64,000 nt of DNA from Mantamonas sphyraenae. Its lineage: Eukaryota; CRuMs; Mantamonadidae. Under the pieces are notes generated by a model. The model was given only the letters and a program-made list of their open reading frames with translations. It was not told the origin of the DNA and made no database searches. Positions 19,101 through 29,473 of this stretch are shown here, in pieces; position 1 is the stretch's first letter; every line of letters starts with the position of its first letter. Location of the stretch: NCBI GenBank assembly GCA_026936335.1, contig JAPMXV010000029.1, positions 186,001 to 250,000 of the forward strand, in the 5' to 3' direction. The position numbers and the translations under genes were made by a program.

Positions 19101-21135
19101 GGTCGTGCCACGGCAGATTGTCCAGCATGTCGCGTCGGTTGCACGCCACACGGTCGTCCAGTGGCCCGTCACGCTCGTCCACAAGCAACACGTTGACTGC
19201 TTTGGGCAGCACCATGCCGCACGCAAGGTGAAGCAGCGTTTTGCCAAACAGGTGCTTGGTGCTTGTGGAACAGCTCGCGGTGAAGCCGTACTCCTTGCTC
19301 CAGCGCGGGTAGTGCAGCACAAACAGATGCTCCATGTGCAGAATGAGCATAAACGCAAGCGTCAAAATGGCGTTGTCCTTGTCGGAGAGCGCGTTGGGCG
19401 CGTCCGGGTTGTTGCTTTCAAGCAATTGCGCCTCGGGAATCTGGCCAAACAGCTGCGCCAGCTCCTCGTCGCTGCGCTCGATCAGCGAGCCCACGTGCAG
19501 GTTCTGCAGGTGCATCTGACGCATCTGAGGATCCAGGCACAACACAGTGTGTTGCGCCTCCAGGCTGATGGCAGCACGCACGTCTCGGTCGAATTCGAGC
19601 TTGTATGGCTTTTCCTGATTCAGGAACTTGCTGATCATGTGTGCGCGGAAAAACGCCCGGTCTGTCTGGAACTTGTTAAAGTCGTGAGGCGACACATCGA
19701 TGCCGTGTTTGCTCGTTGATGTCCCTTGGCGTCCCGGCAGCGAGTCGTACGGGTTCAGCCCCATCGAGAGAATGTGTGCAGGCGGCATCGACGCCACGTC
19801 GGGGCTGCGCGCCTCAATCGAGTTGTAGTAGACCCGAAAACACTCCACAAGCATGGTGTTCGGTTCGCGCACAATCGACGACAGGGCGTACCGTTCGGTG
19901 GCGCCGCGTGCAGGTTTCATCACGTACTCGATGGGATGGAACACATCCTTGTATGCCCCGCGACGGATGCTCTCCAGCACCTTGGCCTTGAGGAACGGAA
20001 TCTGGTGCACGGCCGTTTGGCTACTGCCCAGTTCGTGCAAGGCCTTGGCACGTCGAGCACGAAGGCTGGCAGACAGATCCGTGCCAGCAGAGCCCAGGGC
20101 GGACAGCGGCGGTAAACTCTCCAGACTGGCACTCAACGACGCCGCATTGCCCAGCTCCTGCATGGGCATCATGGCACCGTCATCCATCTCGGCGGCGATG
20201 TTGTCGTCGCCGCCACTATCGTACCCCTGTTCCCCCGTAGCAGCAGCACCTGTGGGCGAGCGGGAACGTGCGAGTTCGCGCATCGTCGAGGCTGGCGACT
20301 GAAACGCACGTGTGGAAAGTTGCGAGACGAGATGCGGACGTTGTTGTTGAGCTGTCCGGGAGCTGCTGATACCAATGCTACTGCTGCTGCTGCTGCTGGT
20401 GCCACTGTTGATGTTGTTGCTCCCACTGCTGCTGCTCACCGCCGCATGGGAGGCCGACTTGGCCGGCGCCCGTCGCACCTTGTGATTGCGCGACACCTTG
20501 TGGGGAGGGTTGGGCAATCTCAACTTTGGCGGATTCTGGCTTCCTGTGCCAGAGCCTGGATGAGGCACACGTGCGGCTGCAGAAGGGAGGGGAAGGTGTG
20601 GCGCCGAAGGCAGCGAGGCGGCGACACTTGCCAAACCTGACGTTTGTGCTTCGGCTTGCCCGTCGTCGTCGTCCTCGTCGTCATCGTCGTCATCGTCCAC
20701 TGCAGCCTCCTTGTTGGCGTTGGAGGAGGACGAGGAGGCAAAGGGCACCGCAGGCAATGCTCCAGGTGGCTGGGGAAGCTGCGCACGGGCACGCTTGCCC
20801 GGAAGCGATGCGGCAAGGGACGACTTGGATGATTTGATCGTTGCGTGGCTGCTCTTGGACCGTCTGCTCTTGGCCCGTGGCGACGTATATGTGTCAAACT
20901 CTGCATACTGGTCAAAGTTGCTCTGATACACCGAATTGCTGACCGAAACCTGTTCCGGTTGCACCTTTGACTTGCGCACAGACTTGCGTTTGCTGCGCCG
21001 TTTCTGGTGGATCGCTTCCCCGGACGCCTGCGCCTCCGAAGACCCTGCGCTTGGCTGCCCCACACCGGCGGCGGCCGATTCCGGCGCCAATGAGGAGGAG
21101 GAGGAGGATGAGGAGGATGAGGATGATGATGACAT
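16071..21135 (-). CDS. TRP-like cation channel with N-terminal ankyrin repeats and large S1-S2 extracellular loop
   Basis: Exon 1 (21135-17100) and exon 2 (16972-16071) join in frame to 1,645 residues. The 127-nt intron has donor GTAAGT and acceptor CACACAG. After about 400 disordered residues come ankyrin-type repeats near residues 630 (GKTLLHLACG), 730 (GYTPIQLAVA) and 820-860 (SALQVAAENDNFVVFEWLI). Six membrane helices follow: S1 near 945, S2 near 1200, S3 near 1280, S4 near 1330, S5 near 1370 and S6 near 1440. The pore helix and filter region reads TLLRALFGDVDL. The S1-S2 loop is about 230 residues with several N-glycosylation sequons. The tail is acidic. Ion selectivity cannot be read from this. 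The start at 21135 begins a run of 15 serines; the gene is divergent from the ABC transporter. Confidence 0.85.
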
Positions 21136-21246
21136 TTGCTGTGCCGGAGCAAGGGCACGCGGTGTCACCCAGCTCCTCACACACACACACACACACACAT
21201 GTTTGCACGCAACACCAGCACACGGTGTTGTCGTGCAGTGAAACCG

Positions 21247-23413
21247 ATGGCGATGCGTGTGCATACGCTACAGCGTGGCACGGTGCGAAGTGTGGGTGGT
21301 GGTGGTGGTTCGACGACGGTGCGAGGAATTTCCGGCGGCCTGAGTGTCCGACGCAGCGCCGGTCAACCTACGCGTGCACACGCGGTGGAGTGGTCGCACA
21401 AAGGCAGAGCAAACAATCACACATGGGCGGGCATGCAGATGGTGTCGCGGGAAACCAACATCGTGCCTCGTCCACTCGCACACACAACAACAAACGGAAA
21501 CGTGGTGACGCGAGGGGTGCTGCGACGCACGATGACGTCGTCGTCGCGAAACACAAGCAAAGAGGACAACCAAGTGGCGGAGAAGTTGAGTGGGGTGGCA
21601 GAGGCAGCCACAGAGACGTCTGCGGCCATGGCAAAACGATCGTTGTCCCGTTTGGACAGTGTGGGAGGCTTGAAGCGGCTGTGGCTTGTGGCCAGGGGTG
21701 AGTGGAAGACACTGACGGTGGCAGTGGCTGCCATGGCAGTTGGATCGGCGGCCTACCTGGTGCTTCCCATGGCCATGGGCACGATTGTGGACAGTGTGAC
21801 GGGGCGCGAATGATGCCTACACCATCGAAGAGGTCGCCGCAGGTCTGTTTGGAATCTTTGTGGTGTCTGGAATGGCCACATACATCCGATGGACATCCAT
21901 CATCAAGGCCAGCGAACGCATCACAGCCATCATCCGCAAAGATCTGTTTCGTGCCATTGTGCGCAAAGATGCTCCGTTCTTCGACCACAATCGCAGTGGT
22001 GAACTTCTCAACAGGCTCTCCAGTGATGCCACTGTGATTTCCACTTCGTTGACAAGCAACGTGAGTGCCTCCCTGCGCAGTGCCGTGGAGGCGGTCGGAT
22101 CCGCAGCGTTTCTGTTTTCCATCTCCCCCAAACTTGCCCTCGTCAGCCTCAGTGTACTCCCTCCCCTCGCTGTGGGTGCCGTCACCATGTATGGACGCCT
22201 GTTGAAGAAGTTGTCGCGTGAGCTGCAGGATTCGCTGGGCCATGCCTCCGAGTTTGCCGAGGAACGCATCTCCAACATCTCCACCGTCAAGTTGTTTTCC
22301 ACAGAGGAGCGAGAAACGGACCGGTACGGCCACTTGGTGGAGGATGCCTACGACCTGGGGTTGAGTGTGGGCAAAAAGCGCGCACAGTTTTTCACAGCAA
22401 CCATGTTTGCAGGCAACCTGAGCATGCTGGCTGTGCTTGGGTACGGATCGCATCTCATCCAAATGGGGGAAATGACCATTGGCGACCTCTCCTCCTTCCT
22501 CATGTACTCCATCTACATGGGCATTGCCTTCTCGGGTCTCTCGAGTCTGTATGCGGACTTTATGAAGGCCATCGGGTCGTCGGAGCGTGTGTTTCAGCTG
22601 ATTGACGGCCCCACGGAGCAGGTACTGCGTGCTGGTCGCACCCAGGGCGTGGATGTGTCACACATGCGTGGAGAAATCGAGTTTCGTGACGTGCACTTTC
22701 GCTATCCGTCGCGTCCGGACCTTCCCGTGTTGCAAGGGTTCAATCTGACCATCAAGGCCGGCTCCGTGGTGGCTGTGGTGGGCCAGAGCGGCAGCGGAAA
22801 GAGCACGATTGCCAATTTGATTGCTAAATTGTATGACGTGGAACGTGGGCAGGTGCTCATCGATGGGGTCGATGTGCAGGACATCGACTCCAGGCAACTG
22901 CGCAGGCAGCTGGGCGTGGTTGCCCAGGAGCCCGTGATGTTCACAGGGACCATTCGAGAGAACCTGGAGTATGGATTGGAGAGGAGTGCCAGTGTGGAGG
23001 AGATGGATCGCGTGTGTAATCTGGCCAACGCCAGCGAGTTTGTTGATCGGTTGCCCAAGCGGTACGAGGAGCCCGTGGTGGAGCATGGCAACAACCTCAG
23101 CGGTGGACAGAAGCAACGACTGAGCATTGCACGTGCCCTGATGCCAAATCCAAGTGTGTTGCTGCTGGACGAGTTCACGTCGAGCTTGGACAATCGCAGC
23201 GAACGGCTGGTGCAGGAGGCGTTGGAGAAACTGGTGAATGCGTCCAGTGGAAGCAGACATACGGTGCTCATGATTGCACATCGCTTGTCTACGATTCGGT
23301 ACGCCGATGAGATTGTGGTGTTGGATCAGGGACAGGTGGTGGAACGTGGCACTCACGACGAGCTGATGGCCCTCGGCGGCCAATACGCACGTCTGGTGTC
23401 CTCGCAAGTGTGA
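21247..23413 (+). CDS. Mitochondrial ABC half-transporter, ABCB10-like, with a frame break
   Basis: This is one membrane domain plus one ATPase domain, as in ABCB10/Mdl1. Motifs are Walker A (GQSGSGKST), ABC signature (LSGGQKQR), Walker B (SVLLLDEFTSSLD, where the catalytic Glu is kept) and switch (LMIAHRLST). The N-terminus (MAMRVHTLQRGTVRSVGG) is arginine-rich without acids, like a mitochondrial targeting sequence. The frame changes by +1 near 21810: the first frame ends in SVTGRE then TGA, and the next continues with DAYTIEEVAAGLFGIF. Homologues have coding sequence across this point, so an extra base is likely. The protein is then about 721 residues. A 49-nt GT-AG intron also restores frame but would delete conserved-length sequence. 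Confidence 0.88.
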
Positions 23414-23522
23414 ATGGAATGAATCTCACCCCTCCCTTGACCCGTCTCTGTCTCTCTCTTGCACCGCAACCAGGGTGGGATGTTGCTGCACCAGGCAGGG
23501 CAACTCGACGACGAGGACGACG

Positions 23523-26247
23523 ATGCCCAACTTCAACTCGCGGTCGGCAAAGCTGAAACGCAAGGGCACAGGGAAGAAGCGGAAGAAGAAGCGGATTTCG
23601 CGAGAGGATGTGATGGAGGCGGAGAAGAAGGCGGCGGATGAGATGCACAAGATGGAAGAAGAGGCACACAAACAAATGCAGCGAGCAGCGGCCAAGGAAC
23701 GCAAGCGCAAGCGTCAGGAGGAAGAGCAGCTGCGCGATGACCTGTATTATTCCGACGAAGAGGAGAATGGAGGAAGTGTCAGCAAGATTGTAAGTAGGAC
23801 GTGCATGTGCGGGGATTGGGGGGTGGGGTGGGGGGATTTTGATCACCGCGGACGGGACCTGGGACAAAAGGCGTCGAAACTGACCCACATACAATGCACA
23901 GACAACCGAGAATGCTTTGTCCTTTCTGGTGAGCAATACAAAGGCCAGCAAGCAGTACGAAGCGCTTCTCAAGAGGCGGCGGAAGGAGGAGGAGGGCCGG
24001 GAAGAGGAGGAAGAGGAAGAGGTGGTGGTCGAGCCTGACGACGATGACAACAACGAGGCCCAGCTGCTCGGTGAGAGCGAGGATCTGGAGTACGAACTGG
24101 AGGATGAAGGAGTGTATGAAGAAGGAGAGGAAGAGGAGGAGGAAGACGAAGAGGAGGAGCAGGACGAGGTGGCGGCGGACGATGACGAGGAAGCAGAAGA
24201 CGAAGAAGACGAGATCGTGGGTATCGACACGGGCAACACAATGATGGAGGAGCTGGAAATCGACTCTGAGGACGACGGAGAAGAGGAGGACGAGGACGAG
24301 GACGAGGATGGAGAGGGAAAGACAAGCAAGGTGGATGCGTTCCAGCGTGCATTCCAGTACGACTGCGATGAGAAGGAGATCGAGGAGGCGGTGTTTGCAA
24401 ACGCACACCCAGAGTGGACGAATGTGGACGACGAGGTGCTAGGCAAGGTGCGGTACAGTGGTGAGACGGTGGAACGACACGAGACGTTGGAGGAATACGG
24501 TCTGAACGCAGGGGTTGTGGCCAAGTATGCGTCGCTGTGTCCCCTGGTGGACGACAAGGGCAACGTGGTGCACAACAAAAAGAAAAAGGCCAAAATGGAG
24601 ACACACCGTCCGGCAGTGCCTCTGCACGCACGGCTGCTGCCGTACGTGTGCTCGTACAAGGACATGATGTACGTTCAGGATGTGGAAGCTGCGTCCTTGT
24701 CATCCTCGTCATCCTCCTCCTCCTCCTCCTCGTCCAACTCCGACACCGGGATGGTGGTGGGTGCTGGGGGCAAGACAGCCAACATGAGTGCAGAGCGACA
24801 AGCAATGATCCAGCTGTACTGCTTGCATGCGACGAACCACCTGAAGCGGACACGAGACCGCATCCTGCGCAACAGCAGGGCACTGGCGGCAAACAAGGAG
24901 AAGGCAGGCCTGATGGACGACCGGTATCGAGACCAGGGGTTTACACGTCCGCGGGTGCTGATCCTGACACCGTATGCCAAGGGGGCCAAGGAGATCGTGG
25001 ACACGCTGGTGCATCTTGCGCCGCAGTTGGACGGCGATCGTGTACACAGCCGCAAGCGCTTCGACAAAGCCTTTGGGGATGAGGATGCAGAGGAGACCGC
25101 AGAGCGGCTGGCGGACAAACCGGACGATTATCGGGAACTGTTTGCAGGAAATTGCGAAGACCACTTTCGGGTGGGGATGGCGTTTTCCCGCAAGACAGCC
25201 AAGTTGTACGAGGGCTTCTACAACAGCGACGTGATTGTGGCGTCGCCGTTGGGCCTGCACACGGTGATTGCAGAACGTGCGTCACAACTGGGCGGCAAGT
25301 ACGGCCAGGAGGAGGGCGACGGGGACGAAGTGAGTGCGGCACAGCTGCAGGCGGGTGATAGTATGGCCATGGCACACGCGGCAGGGCAGGCAGACTCGTC
25401 GGCGGCAGACTTTTTGTCGTCGATCGAGTTGTTGATTCTGGACCGGGCGCACGTGTTCCTGATGCAGAACTGGGAGCATGTGAAGAGCATTGTGGCGGCG
25501 ATGAACCAACTGCCGCACGAGATGCACGGCACGGACTTTCAGCGTATCCGCAACTGGACACTGAATGGGTGGGCGCGGTTCTACAGGCAGACGCTGGTGT
25601 TTACGGCGGTGGCTCACGCGGACATCAACGCGCTGTTCAACCGGCAGTGTCACAACCGCATGGGACGGGTGCGGGTGAAACCCGAGTACCGTGGGAGCAT
25701 TGTGCGTGTGGCCTTGCCTGTGCGACAGGTGTTTCAACGCGTGCCCGTGCGCTCGCTGGAGACGTTGGAGGAGGACAAGCTGCGCTACTTTGAACGAGAA
25801 GTGTTGCCGGAGTTTGTGAACAGCAGCCACGAGAAACACACGATGGTGTTTGTGTCGAGCTACTTTGACTTTGTGCGCCTGCGCAACTATCTGAGCGACA
25901 GCGATGTGTCGTTCTGCCAGCTTGGCGACTACACACCGCACAACCAGGTGTCACGCAACCGCAGCAACTTTTACCACGGACGCGTTTCCTTCATGCTCTT
26001 CTCCGAACGCTTCCACTTCTTCCACCGCTACCGCATCCGAGGCTTGCACAACATCGTCCTCTACTCCCTGCCTCACTTTCCTCACTTCTACCCCGAACTG
26101 CTCAACCTGCTCGAGGAATCCGGCAACCAGGTGGCCACCATTGCCATGTACACCGAGTACGACGCCCTGCAACTCGAACGCATCGTTGGAAGCAAACGGG
26201 CCAAGAAGATGCTCAAGAGCAAGCAGCGCACGCATCTGTTTGTGTAG
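23523..26247 (+). CDS. UTP25: UTP25-type U3 snoRNA-associated protein (small-subunit processome), two exons
   Basis: UTP25 (vertebrate DIEXF/DEF) is a nucleolar, degenerate DEAD-box-like protein needed for 18S rRNA maturation. Exon 1 is 23523-23789 and exon 2 is 23902-26247; the donor is GTAAGT and the acceptor TGCACAG, giving 870 residues. The N-terminus is very basic, then comes a long acidic zone (to about residue 270). The conserved part has RPRVLILTPYAKGAKEIVD, a FRVGMAFSRKTAKLYEGFY block, LLILDRAHVFLMQNWEHV (where helicase motif II would be DEAD), FQRIRNW, and the C-terminal HFFHRYRIRGLHNIVLYSLP. No Walker A lysine motif is visible, as is usual for this family. It is convergent with COX6A. 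Confidence 0.93.
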
Positions 26248-26354
26248 CAAGGCAAAAAGCACAGTGACATGAATTGAGATCATCCATCCAATTTGTTGAT
26301 ATGGCTTACACACACACACACACGGTGAGGTTTGTGCAAACAGTCAGTGCTCGC

Positions 26355-27078
26355 TCAGTGCTCGCTCTTGTGGGGGTCGCCAAACAGCGGCTCGTCACCC
26401 CAGGGGAACGGCTTGTGCTTGATCTGCATGTGGGCCATGGGCTTCTGCGGGTGGGCATGCTCCAGGTTGGAGAAGGTCATGCTGCACAGGCGGGTGGCGC
26501 ATGTGTCAGAGCGTGCGGAACGGGTGTGTTTGGGGTCTTGCATTTCGCGAAGATTCCCGGCGCAGGCGAAGGAGAAAAGGGCAGGACGCAGGCGCCGGGG
26601 GACAGACACACAGCACAGCTGCACTTACCCAGCAAAGCCAATGAGGGCAACCAGGCCGATGCCCGAGATGGTGCGCCAGCGGCCCATGGAGGCTGTGATG
26701 GAGGGCAAAAAGGACCCCGGGGGTGGCGGAGCAACGGGGTCAGCGCGCGCAGAGAGGGGAAACGGCGGACAGAGCCAAAAAGAATCGGCGCGGAACCACG
26801 GCAGTGGGCATGTACAGACAGCGTGCAGGCACACAAGGTGTGTAAACGACGTTGAAGGTGGGTGAAAGTGACCTCCACAGGCCGCACAGCCGACGTGTGG
26901 ACGACGAGGGTGGGACGGAAAAGGCGACGGGATGGACGCTGCTGGCTGGAATTTGCTTCGAAAACTTACCGCGAGCCTCCTCAACGTCGCCGGACATGTG
27001 GCGGACGCCTGTACGGGTGACGATGTTGGACACAGCGCTGGTCTTGGAACCGATGTTCTTGAACAGGTTGGTGGACAT
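26355..27078 (-). CDS. COX6A: Cytochrome c oxidase subunit VIa, three exons
   Basis: A small inner-membrane subunit of respiratory complex IV. It was found by splicing: exon 1 27078-26970, exon 2 26692-26629, exon 3 26481-26355, with donors GTAAGT in both introns and acceptors ending in ACAG and TGCAG. The joined frame is exactly 99 residues. The N-terminus (NLFKNIGSKTSAVSNIVTRT) looks like a mitochondrial presequence. Next is WRTISGIGLVALIGFAG, the single membrane helix, and the hallmark C-terminal block HMQIKHKPFPWGDEPLF, which matches the family's HLRIRTKPFPWGDGN. No single exon is long enough to stand out, so this gene is easy to miss. Confidence 0.92.
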
Positions 27079-27148
27079 GTGGTGTGCGGGTGGGGTTTTC
27101 GCTGGGTGCGGCAGGGGGGGTGGGGGGGTGGGGCGGCGAGGATGGGAT

Positions 27149-28005
27149 TCAAATGCGCTGTTTCTTCTTAATAGTACACTCTGCACACCACCATTTGCCC
27201 TTGGGTGATGAGGTGAGGCCGACACATTCAAAGTGGAACCACTCGATGGCACAGTCTTCGTTGTCACAACCGACCATCTCGCCAAAGCTTTCGCGCTGGC
27301 AGTAGCAGTAGCGAGGCTCGTCGGAGCCGACGGCAGTTGCGGAACTGAGTGCATTGGGTGCAATGCCACTGTCAAACGACGCTGCCACCTCTGCCGCCGA
27401 GCTGCCTTCCGTAGCGGGTTCCGGAAGCACTTCCTGCCCTCGCTTCCGCTTCCTCGACGCCATGTACTCCAAAAAGCCTGCATCGTTGGCTGCACACACA
27501 GCCAAAGCCGTGAGTTGTTGTGCCAGCCACACATGTACCAGTGTTGTTGTGCGTGTGTGTAGCGTGTGTCAGCCGCTGGGGGTGAGCGAACCCTGAAGGA
27601 AAAGCGGCGGGAAACTGGCGCCCTGCTGTGTGTGCCCCCAACGTACCAGCAGCCAGTTCGAGTTCAAACTCGCGGAGAGCCTTGTCGAGCTTTGCAATGT
27701 TGCCGTCGACGAGGTTGTATGCATCCATGGCGAGCTTGGACTTTTGGTCGGAGAGCGAAAGCATGGCGGTGGTGTACTGCCTGCACTTGTCCAGCGATGT
27801 TCGCTCAGCCGTGCCTCCTTTGCTCTTGGACCCGCCACTGCCTCCGCCTCGTCCTGCGTTTGCAAGATACTTCTCCATCTCTTTCTTCAACTGATACTCT
27901 CGCTCGGCCACCCGCTCGTCCAGCTTCCGCATCGCCTGGAACAACTCTCGCATCTGCTTCGGTGTGTTTTCCACCTCGTCCACATAGCGTTCCAGCCACG
28001 TTGAC

Positions 28006-28007
<2 letters not shown>
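27149..28007 (-). CDS. ING-family PHD-finger protein, two exons
   Basis: ING proteins recruit histone acetyltransferase or deacetylase complexes to H3K4me3 nucleosomes. Exon 1 (28007-27647) and exon 2 (27489-27149) join in frame to 233 residues; the donor is GTACGT and the acceptor GTGCAG. The N-terminal ING helical domain starts at WLERYVDEVENTPKQMRELF and continues through LSDQKSKLAMDAYNLVDG. After a basic linker (RKRKRGQ) comes a C-terminal PHD finger with C4HC3 spacing: YCYCQRESFGEMVGCDNEDC, then WFHFECVGL and KGKWWCAEC. A small basic tail (IKKKQRI) follows. A long GT repeat abuts the start codon on its upstream side. Confidence 0.93.

Positions 28008-28008
<1 letters not shown>

Positions 28009-28038
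<30 letters not shown>
28009..28038. repeat. GT dinucleotide microsatellite, 15 units
   Basis: An uninterrupted (GT)15 tract starts one base upstream of the ING start codon. It lies in the 125-bp gap shared with the divergent nuclease gene and so sits in the ING 5' leader or the shared promoter. Length variation here could affect both genes. Confidence 0.9.
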
Positions 28039-28039
<1 letters not shown>

Positions 28040-28132
28040 GTTTCCCAACAAGCCCCGTGATCCCCTGGACGGAGCAGCGCAGTCGCATCCAACTGAAACC
28101 AACCAACCCAACGCTGCACACCCAACACAGAG

Positions 28133-29363
28133 ATGGCGTCCGTGCGACCGGTGTGGAAGCTGCTGCCCAAGAGGGTGATGGCCTCCCACGGCCGTTATTA
28201 TCGGCTGGTGCCGGGAGGGAAGGAGGAGGGGACGGACGATGGGCTGATGAGGAGAACGTGACGACCGTGCCCAGCGTCACCACGGTGCTATCGCTCATCA
28301 GCAAACCCTTTCTGGAGCATTGGAAGCGCAAGTGATGCTGGAGGCTGTGGATGACACACTGCGTGGCTGGAGTGTGGACGAAATGGTGGCCGGGGAGGCT
28401 CGTGTGGTGGGCGTTCCTGACAACCGGGCTGCGGGTCCGTCGTACGAAGCGAGCCTGCAGCAAGATGCCATGGCCATGGGGGCTAGTAGCGTGCAGCAGT
28501 GGCAAGTGCACGAGGCAGAGGGCAAACAAGTGGAAATGCACAGTGCCGAGGAGGAGCAGGTCGAGGTGGAGGTGCTTGTGGACGTCGACCTGCAGGTGGA
28601 CGTCGAGGACGACGGCTGGGTGGCCCCCACAGCCTCGGTGACCGGGGAACGGGCCGAGGAAGAGCAAGTGCTGATGTTGGGTGGCGAGGATGTGGGCACC
28701 ATGGCCGGGTTGGCGGGTACATCGTCCGGCATGGTGCATGCCACGGTGGAGGAGCTCGTCGGGGTCGTGGAACGCGCGTCGCACGCGGCCAACGACCATC
28801 GCAACACGGCGGCGGCGTTCGGAACGGCAGCACACGACATCATTGATGAAATGGTGTGCAATGAGGTGGAAGAGGGAGGAAGGGACGGGGCGGGGCTGGC
28901 AGCCGACGAGGAGACCATCGACTTTTTCTACGGCAACCACACAGAAGAGTTGCGCAATGTGCTCAAGGGATTTGTACAGTGGCGACAGGAGCATGCGCAT
29001 TGGCGGTTTGTGTACGGCGACACCATGGTGTACTCTGAGGAGCGCGGATACGCAGGGGCGTTTGATGCGCTGGTGGAGGACACGCGGGACAACTCCCTGG
29101 TCGTGGTGGACTGGAAAACAAGCAACTCGTTCCACAAGGAGTATTCCCTGCAGGCGGCTGCCTATGCACAGGCCTGTCGTGAGCTGGGCATTGATGTGCA
29201 TCGCGCTGCCATTGTTCGCTTCGACAAGCGCAAACCACACGCCTACACGCGCATGATTGAGCACGATGCGTTGCATGAGAGCACACAAGCGTTCAACCAC
29301 TGTTTAGCGTTGTTTGACTTTGTTCGTGGAACCCCACGCAAGTTTGTCGACGAGGAGGAGTAG
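28133..29363 (+). CDS. MGME1-like PD-(D/E)XK exonuclease, frame broken twice or spliced
   Basis: The C-terminal part carries the RecB-like nuclease core: AFGTAAHDIID (helix with conserved His), GYAGAFDALV (Asp), VVVDWKTSN (D-x-K) and LQAAAYAQACRE (Gln). An upstream piece in another frame, TVPSVTTVLSLISKPFLEHW, matches the family's PSVTTIL block, and one before it (HGRYYRLVPGGK) matches its start. The pieces lie in three frames: 28133 to about 28195 or beyond, about 28240 to 28335, and 28335 to 29363. Two lost bases would give 410 residues. Alternatively, micro-introns of 44 and 41 nt restore frame. MGME1 degrades single-stranded ends of mitochondrial DNA. Here about 100 acidic residues are inserted between the PSVTT block and the core. 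Confidence 0.68.
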
Positions 29364-29473
29364 CACACATGCCACGTGCCACACACACACACGCATCAGA
29401 GAGCCCACGGAGCCGAAGGCGCCATGGAAACGCAGAAATGCAAACGCGTTTTCGATGCGCTCGCTGGTCCAAG

